A stretch of DNA of 11,394 nt. Source: an uncultured Zoogloea sp. (GTDB lineage: Bacteria; Pseudomonadota; Gammaproteobacteria; Burkholderiales; Rhodocyclaceae). How positions within the stretch are numbered: position 1 is the first letter of the stretch; every line of letters begins with the position of its first letter. Positions 6,627 through 11,394 of the stretch are shown piece by piece. The notes beneath the pieces are model-generated. The model did not search any database and was not told the DNA's origin. It was given only the letters and a program-made list of their open reading frames with translations. Position numbers and translations under genes: made by a program. The stretch covers positions 1-11,394 of the forward strand of contig CALBTT010000088.1 of NCBI GenBank assembly GCA_937967645.1, in the 5' to 3' direction.

Positions 6627-9600
6627 GCAACCTCCTTGCCGGATGGTCCCAGCCGGCTTTCCAATTGTTCCAGAAACACCATCAGGGCTTCGCTCAGGTG
6701 GCCAAGCCGACGAGTCAGCTCCTCAGCGTCCACCTCGGCCCGCACAGCCTGACATACCCCGGCCGCCAACATGCTCAGATCCCGCGCCCCCACGTTGCCT
6801 GCGGAGCCCTTGAGGGAATGACTCAAACGCTCGAGCTCCACCCTGTCACCCCGGGTGCAGGCCGCCTCGAGCCGCTTCGGCAGGTCGGCGTGGGTATCGG
6901 CAAAAAGGCGCAGCAGCCGCAGGTAGGTAGGCCACTTGCCACGCACCATGCGCAGCCCCTGCTCCACGTCCAGCCCGGAGATGCTGGCCAGCGCAGCGGA
7001 GCTCCCCCTCACAGGTTCGCCCCCCGGCATCGACCCGGCATCGGGAACCAGCCACTTGAGAAGAATCCGGTAGAGCGCCTCGGGCTCTACCGGCTTGGGA
7101 AGGAAGTCGTTCATGCCTGCGCTCATGCAGGCCTCACGGTCTTCCTCGAAGGCGTTCGCCGTCATGGCCACCACCACAACCCGGCTACCACCGGGCAGGG
7201 CCCGGATCTGCCGGGTAGCTTCCAGACCATCCATCAGGGGCATCTGCATGTCCATCAGGATCAGATCGTAGTCGTGGCTTGCAGCGAGTGCTACGGCATC
7301 CTGACCATTCTCTGCACGCTCGATGGAGAGCCCGAGGTCACCGAGCATGTCCATCGCTACCTCCTGGTTGAGCAGGTTGTCCTCGACCAGCAACAGGCGC
7401 CGGCCGGCCACCCGGCGCGCCAGCGCGGTGGCCGTCTCGATCGCGGGCTCCTCTGCCGGCACGGGCAGCACGACGCCGGGGCGCTGCTGCAACCTCGCCG
7501 TGAACCAGAAGGTGCTGCCGTGGCCGAACTCACTCTCGACGCCCGCATCGCCGCCCATCAGGCTGGCCAGGTGACGGGTCAGGGCCAGCCCGAGCCCTGT
7601 CCCGCCATACTTGCGGGTGGTGGAGGTGTCTGCCTGCTCGAAGGACTGGAACAGGCGGGGCAGTTGCTCGGCAGCAATGCCGATCCCCGTGTCGATGACT
7701 TCGAAGCGCACCAGCAGTTCGCTGCCATCGTCCTCGAGAACCCGCGCGCGCAGGGCCACGCTGCCATGCTCGGTGAACTTGACCGCATTGCCCAGGTAGT
7801 TGAGCAAGGCCTGGCGCAGGCGGGTCACGTCACCCCGCAGCACCGGCGGCAGCCCCTCCGCGTCGACCCGGAAAGCCAGGGACTTGGCGCTCAAGCGGTC
7901 ATGGATCAGTGACTGGGCCTGGTTGAAAAGCGCGATGGGCGAGAAATCCATGGTCTCCAGATTGAGCTTGCCGGCTTCGATCTTGGAGATGTCGAGGATG
8001 TCGTTGATGATCGACAGCAGATGGGACCCGGCGCTGCGGATCTTGGCCAGGCGGTCCTGCTGCACGGGATCCACGCCGCTGCGCTCCAGCAGGCGCGCCA
8101 GCCCCAGGATCGCGTTCATCGGGGTACGGATCTCGTGGCTCATGTTGGCCAGGAAGGCGCTCTTGGCCTGGCTGGCCGACTCGGCGCGCTGGGTCGCCTC
8201 CGCCAGCTGGGTGGTGCGCTCGGCGACCAGTTCCTCCAGATGATGGCGGTAACGCTGGAGCTGGGCATCCAGCTCGCGCATCTCGGTGATGTCAAAAAAG
8301 GTCCAGAGCAGGCCGTCGCCGACCTTCGCACCGGCCACCATGAGGGTTCGCAGCTGGCCATCCTTGCAGGTGATACGCAACTCCACCGGATCATTGGTCT
8401 GCCCGTCCTCCTGGCCGAACATCACCACGGCGCGCCAGGCATCCTGTGCCTGGGCACGCGCCTCCAGCGCCGGGAAGGCCTTCTGCCACCACGCATCCAT
8501 GTCGGGCAGGTCATGGAGCGTGTAGCCGAAGGTCTGGACGAAGCTGCGGTTGAGATCCACCACCACCCCCACCGCATTGATCAGCACCAGCGGCATCGGC
8601 GCCACCTCGAAGAGCTGCCGGAAACGGGCTTCGCTGGCCCTCATGGCGCTCTCTTCACGGTGCCGGGTGATGGCGATGGCTGCGACGTCCGTGGCCAGGG
8701 CCACCTGCTCCAGATGCCCGGGCTGCGGCAGCGAGGCGGTGTGCGGATAGAGGGCGAAGGTGCCCAGCACCTGCCCACTGCGGCTCAGGATGGGGGTGGA
8801 CCAGCAGGCCTTGAGACCGAAGCGGGCCGCCAGGCCCCGGTAATCCGCCCACAGGGGGTCGGTGGCGATGTCACCGACGATCACCTTCTCCCCCCGGAAA
8901 GCCGCCGTACCGCAGGACCCGACGGCCTCGCCGATGGCCACCCCATCGATGATCCGGTTGTAGTCGTCAGGCAGGCTGGGAGCCGCGCCGGAGCGCAGGT
9001 GCCGTCCATCCTCGTCGAGCAGCAGCACCGATGCCCGGACATCGGGCAACTGGGCTTCCACACCGCTCACCAGCCGCTCGAGCGTATCGCTCAGGCTAGC
9101 CCCGGAGGCCACCATCTCGAGCACCTGCCGCTGGGTCGCAAGGGCCAGCTCAACCCCCTTGCGGTCACTCACCTCGGTCCACGAACCAACCAGTTCAAGG
9201 TGACCATCGGGGCCCGGCCGCCCCACCCGAAGCTCATCGCGCAACCAGATGTAGTGCCCGTCACGGCAGGCAAAGCGGTATTCGAGCGCCACCTGGCCGC
9301 GCTGCAGCACCTCCCGGATGCCCTGCAGGGTTGCCTGCCGGTCGTCCGGGTGGATGCCATTGCGCCACCAGCCGGGCACCAGGACTTCCTGGGTGGAGTA
9401 GCCCAGGATGCGGGTCATGTTGTCGCTGACGATGATCGGCTTGCTCTGCCCGTCCTGACGCAGGGTGAGGGCATAGAAGATGGTCGGGCTGGCCTCCAGC
9501 AGATGACTCAGCTGACGCTCGGCCTCCAGCTGACTGCGCTGCGCCTCCTCCCGGCCGGTCCGGTCGCGCAGGCCACGGATCCCGAAGGACACGTCGTTGG

Positions 9601-10567
9601 CCAGGTCGGTCAGGAGCTGCAGCTCCACCTCGTCGAAGGCGTCTTCATCCGACGAATACACGTTGAGCGCCCCGAAGCACTGACCATCCGGCCCGATCAG
9701 CGGCAACGCACAGGACGACTGGTACCCGGCCCTCAGCGCCGGCTCGCGCCAGCGCTCGAACTCGGGATCGGTCAGGATGTAGCGGCAGCGTACCGGCCGG
9801 CCCGAGCGGATGGCACGCCCCGTGGGGCCCCGCCCGGCTTCGTTGTCCTCCCATGACAGCTGCAACCCCCGGACATAGTCCATGCCGACGCCGTAACCGG
9901 CGATCAGGCTCACACTGCGCTGCTCGTTGAGCTCCCGGTAGCCGACCCAGGCCGTCCGATAGGCACCAAACTCCACCAGCACGCGGCATATCTGATGGAG
10001 CAGGGAGGCTTCCTCGTTCGCCCGCGTCAGCACCTGGCTGCATTGCCCCAGGGTCTGCAGGGCACGGTTGCTGCGCCGCAGACTGGCTTCCGTGCGCTTG
10101 GTATCGCTGATGTTGCGCGCCACACCCAGCACGCCGAGCAGTTGCCCGCTGGCATCGAACATCGGCGTCTTGAGCGTCTCCACCCACTCCCGGTGGCCAT
10201 CATCGGCAAACACCAGCTCTTCTTCGTTGCTGACTGCCCGCCCGGCATGGATGGCCGCCAGGTCGTTGCGCCGGAAGAAGTCAGCCAGGCTCCAATGCAC
10301 GAAGTCGTAGTCAGTGCGACCGACGATGTCGGCCTCGCGGGCGCCGAAAAAACGCTCGAAGCGCGGATTGCAGGCCAGATAAACGCCGTCCGGATCCTTC
10401 AGCCAGACCAGGTCGGGCAGGGTCCGGACCAGGGTCTTGAGGAGGGCATGCTCCCGCGCCAGCGCCTCCCCGTGGTCAACGGCAGGGGCTCCCGCCGTGC
10501 CCCGCAGCGGGACGCCCGCGACGCTGCCGGGCGATCCGGACCGGTCGGATGGAGGCGGACGAGACAT
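6623..10567 (-). CDS. Soluble multi-sensor hybrid histidine kinase (PAS/GAF, REC, HPt)
   Basis: This 1314-residue protein has no predicted membrane segment. In order: PAS with PAC (about 40-155), GAF (about 170-333), PAS (about 350-470, with IHPDDRQAT), GAF (about 478-635), PAS (about 645-765), a short helical linker (765-800), HisKA with phospho-acceptor His811 in SHEIRTPMNAI, HATPase with Asn927 in NYLGNAVKFT, DTGIGI (959-964) and GGTGLGL (988-994), a receiver domain (about 1056-1172) with Glu1062/Asp1063, phospho-acceptor Asp1106, Thr1136 and Lys1158, and a C-terminal HPt domain (about 1200-1305) with His1250 in LSHSLKGSAGNVG. It thus holds three relay steps (His-Asp-His) of a BarA/ArcB-like phosphorelay, and the fourth (Asp of a response regulator) must be on another protein. 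The ATG at 10567 has GGAG nine bases upstream. It is coupled to the hemerythrin kinase by an ATGA overlap. The ligands of the PAS and GAF domains cannot be read from the sequence. Confidence 0.95.
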   Translation of the reverse strand: MSRPPPSDRSGSPGSVAGVPLRGTAGAPAVDHGEALAREHALLKTLVRTLPDLVWLKDPDGVYLACNPRFERFFGAREADIVGRTDYDFVHWSLADFFRRNDLAAIHAGRAVSNEEELVFADDGHREWVETLKTPMFDASGQLLGVLGVARNISDTKRTEASLRRSNRALQTLGQCSQVLTRANEEASLLHQICRVLVEFGAYRTAWVGYRELNEQRSVSLIAGYGVGMDYVRGLQLSWEDNEAGRGPTGRAIRSGRPVRCRYILTDPEFERWREPALRAGYQSSCALPLIGPDGQCFGALNVYSSDEDAFDEVELQLLTDLANDVSFGIRGLRDRTGREEAQRSQLEAERQLSHLLEASPTIFYALTLRQDGQSKPIIVSDNMTRILGYSTQEVLVPGWWRNGIHPDDRQATLQGIREVLQRGQVALEYRFACRDGHYIWLRDELRVGRPGPDGHLELVGSWTEVSDRKGVELALATQRQVLEMVASGASLSDTLERLVSGVEAQLPDVRASVLLLDEDGRHLRSGAAPSLPDDYNRIIDGVAIGEAVGSCGTAAFRGEKVIVGDIATDPLWADYRGLAARFGLKACWSTPILSRSGQVLGTFALYPHTASLPQPGHLEQVALATDVAAIAITRHREESAMRASEARFRQLFEVAPMPLVLINAVGVVVDLNRSFVQTFGYTLHDLPDMDAWWQKAFPALEARAQAQDAWRAVVMFGQEDGQTNDPVELRITCKDGQLRTLMVAGAKVGDGLLWTFFDITEMRELDAQLQRYRHHLEELVAERTTQLAEATQRAESASQAKSAFLANMSHEIRTPMNAILGLARLLERSGVDPVQQDRLAKIRSAGSHLLSIINDILDISKIEAGKLNLETMDFSPIALFNQAQSLIHDRLSAKSLAFRVDAEGLPPVLRGDVTRLRQALLNYLGNAVKFTEHGSVALRARVLEDDGSELLVRFEVIDTGIGIAAEQLPRLFQSFEQADTSTTRKYGGTGLGLALTRHLASLMGGDAGVESEFGHGSTFWFTARLQQRPGVVLPVPAEEPAIETATALARRVAGRRLLLVEDNLLNQEVAMDMLGDLGLSIERAENGQDAVALAASHDYDLILMDMQMPLMDGLEATRQIRALPGGSRVVVVAMTANAFEEDREACMSAGMNDFLPKPVEPEALYRILLKWLVPDAGSMPGGEPVRGSSAALASISGLDVEQGLRMVRGKWPTYLRLLRLFADTHADLPKRLEAACTRGDRVELERLSHSLKGSAGNVGARDLSMLAAGVCQAVRAEVDAEELTRRLGHLSEALMVFLEQLESRLGPSGKEVA
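6631..6636 (-). promoter_or_regulatory. Strong ribosome binding site for the hemerythrin kinase
   Basis: The minus strand reads AGGAGG four bases before the ATG at 6626. It lies within the last codons of the hybrid kinase gene (encoding KEVA), and the two genes overlap as ATGA. This decides the start and indicates coupled or independently strong translation of the second kinase. Confidence 0.85.
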
Positions 10568-10707
10568 GCGGTGGATCTCCGGGAGGAACGTGGTCAGGAC
10601 CTGGATGCCTCAACCCCACCCTGGACGGCGGCGATTCGGCGAAGGCACGATCATAACGGCAGGATCGGCCGCCAGTTGAGGAAAGTCGGCTTGATCTCCC
10701 CCTCCCC
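10568..10707 (-). promoter_or_regulatory. Intergenic region between cheB and the hybrid kinase, possible promoter
   Basis: This 140-bp gap is the only sizeable space in the minus-strand cluster. Read leftward it contains TATGAT (complement of 10650-10655), a good -10 box, but the -35 region at the expected distance (around AACTGG) is a poor match. A ribosome site GGAG (complement of 10577-10580) lies nine bases before the kinase ATG. No hairpin with a T run follows cheB, so read-through from the chemotaxis genes is possible. Confidence 0.4.
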
Positions 10708-11347
10708 CTATCCTCTATCCCGCCCGCCACCGCTGCGGGCCCAGGCCAGCACCGCGCCTGCAATTTCATGCAGCGGCAGCACGCTCTGCACCGCGCCGCG
10801 CTGGATGGCCTCCTTGGGCATGCCGAAGACCACGCAGGTCTCCTCCGATTCGGCCAGCGTGGCGGCCCCGGCGTCGAACATCTCGCGCAGGCCGAGGGCG
10901 CCATCGTCCCCCATGCCGGTCATGATGATGCCCAGCGCATCGCGGCCCGCCGTCCGTGCCACCGAGCGGAAGAGCACATCCACGGAAGGTTTGTGGCGGT
11001 TGATCAGCGGCCCATCCACCACGCCGACATGGTAACCGCCGGCATCCCGCATCAACTGCAGATGACGCCCCCCGGGCGCGATCAGGACCAGGCCTTCCTC
11101 GACCCGGTCGCCATGACGGGCCTCCCGCACCCGGAGGCGGCACAGGCCATCCAGGCGCCGGGCAAACATGTCGGTGAAGCCGGATGGCATGTGCTGCACC
11201 ACGACGATGCCCGGCACCGCTTCGGGAAGCGCCGTCAACACAGCCTCGAGCGCCTGGGTTCCGCCCGTGGAGGTGCCGATCGCCACCACCTGGGTTCCAT
11301 CGCCGCCTCCCTTCAGGCGCGGCGGGCGGGGCAGGTCGTCGAGGGTC
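10708..11347 (-). CDS. cheB: Chemotaxis protein-glutamate methylesterase CheB, 5' end missing at contig end
   Basis: The reading frame is open from the last genomic base (11347) to a TAG at 10708-10710, giving 212 codons. It carries the CheB methylesterase domain, which removes methyl groups from chemoreceptor glutamates and deamidates glutamines for adaptation. The catalytic triad is present: Ser26 in IGTSTGGT, His52 in QHMP and Asp148 in GMGDDGA (numbered from the first complete codon). The first 18 or so residues look like the Pro/Gly-rich linker that joins the N-terminal receiver domain to the esterase. Roughly 140 residues of receiver are therefore missing, because the contig ends in adapter sequence. 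A GTG at 11289 is an internal codon and not a credible start. The gene's usual neighbours (cheA, cheW, cheR, cheD, receptor genes) would lie beyond the contig end. Confidence 0.95.
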
Positions 11348-11394
11348 AGATCGGAAGAGCGTCGTGTAGGGAAAGAGTGTAGATCTCGGTGGTC
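11348..11394. other. Illumina TruSeq adapter sequence (assembly or trimming artefact)
   Basis: From 11348 the sequence begins with AGATCGGAAGAGC and continues as GTCGTGTAGGGAAAGAGTGT and then AGATCTCGGTGGTC. This is the reverse complement of the Illumina TruSeq universal adapter, recognised from general knowledge. It is not part of the organism's genome. It interrupts cheB and produces false reading frames ending in peptides such as GRASCRERV and DRKSVV on the plus strand. Confidence 0.98.

Noticed and set aside
5196..6752. A 518-codon open frame on the plus strand opposite the hemerythrin kinase
   Set aside because: It mirrors the kinase codons, has a low-complexity Gln/His/Gly/Arg composition, no domain, and no ribosome site of note.
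8021..9856. A 611-codon open frame on the plus strand opposite the hybrid kinase
   Set aside because: The minus strand here encodes intact PAS, GAF and HisKA domains; the plus-strand product shows only composition bias typical of antisense frames.
10662..10669. GCCGATCC on the minus strand, resembling the -10 box of a flagellar sigma-28 promoter
   Set aside because: There is no TAAA-like -35 box at about 15 bp upstream, and the last two bases of the -10 box do not match, so the resemblance is probably chance.
10708..11289. CheB starting at the GTG at 11289 as a complete, receiver-less esterase
   Set aside because: The frame stays open upstream to the end of genomic sequence and encodes a typical inter-domain linker, so the gene is cut by the contig end rather than naturally short.
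10768..11382. A 204-codon plus-strand frame ending in IGRASCRERV
   Set aside because: It is antisense to cheB, and its last residues are translated from Illumina adapter.

Overview
The window is GC-rich and codes on both strands with very little spacing. The gene order smg-dprA-lysM protein, divergent from def-fmt-htpX, together with protein features such as an Smg (DUF494) protein next to DprA, points to a betaproteobacterium. It is most likely from the Rhodocyclales (Azoarcus/Thauera/Zoogloea-like); that placement is inference from gene content and synteny, not from a database comparison. The right-hand end is not genomic: the last 47 bases (11348-11394) match the Illumina TruSeq universal adapter, so the contig ends inside a cheB gene at 11347.

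Left part (1-2612, minus strand, read right to left): a secreted LysM-domain protein, the DNA-processing protein DprA (TTG start) and the beginning of smg, which runs off the left edge. The three are closely spaced and probably form one transcript. A 154-bp divergent intergenic region (2613-2766) separates them from the plus-strand genes and contains a near-perfect palindrome.

Middle (2767-5178, plus strand): def (peptide deformylase) and fmt (methionyl-tRNA formyltransferase) share one base at the stop/start junction and act at the two ends of the formyl-methionine cycle. After a 91-bp gap with a very good sigma-32 type heat-shock promoter comes htpX, a membrane zinc protease for quality control. 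A clear intrinsic terminator (5155-5178) closes the unit and also separates it from the convergent genes to the right.

Right part (5184-11347, minus strand, read right to left): the C-terminal two thirds of CheB (chemoreceptor methylesterase), then a 1314-residue soluble hybrid kinase (PAS-GAF-PAS-GAF-PAS-HisKA-HATPase-REC-HPt), then a 480-residue histidine kinase with an N-terminal hemerythrin domain. The two kinase genes overlap by ATGA, with a strong AGGAGG ribosome site inside the end of the first, so they are probably translated together. This looks like a sensory module, plausibly for oxygen or redox, that feeds a phosphorelay next to a chemotaxis locus. No dedicated response regulator with an output domain lies in the window, so the target must be elsewhere. 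No RNA genes, insertion sequences, CRISPR arrays or phage genes were seen.
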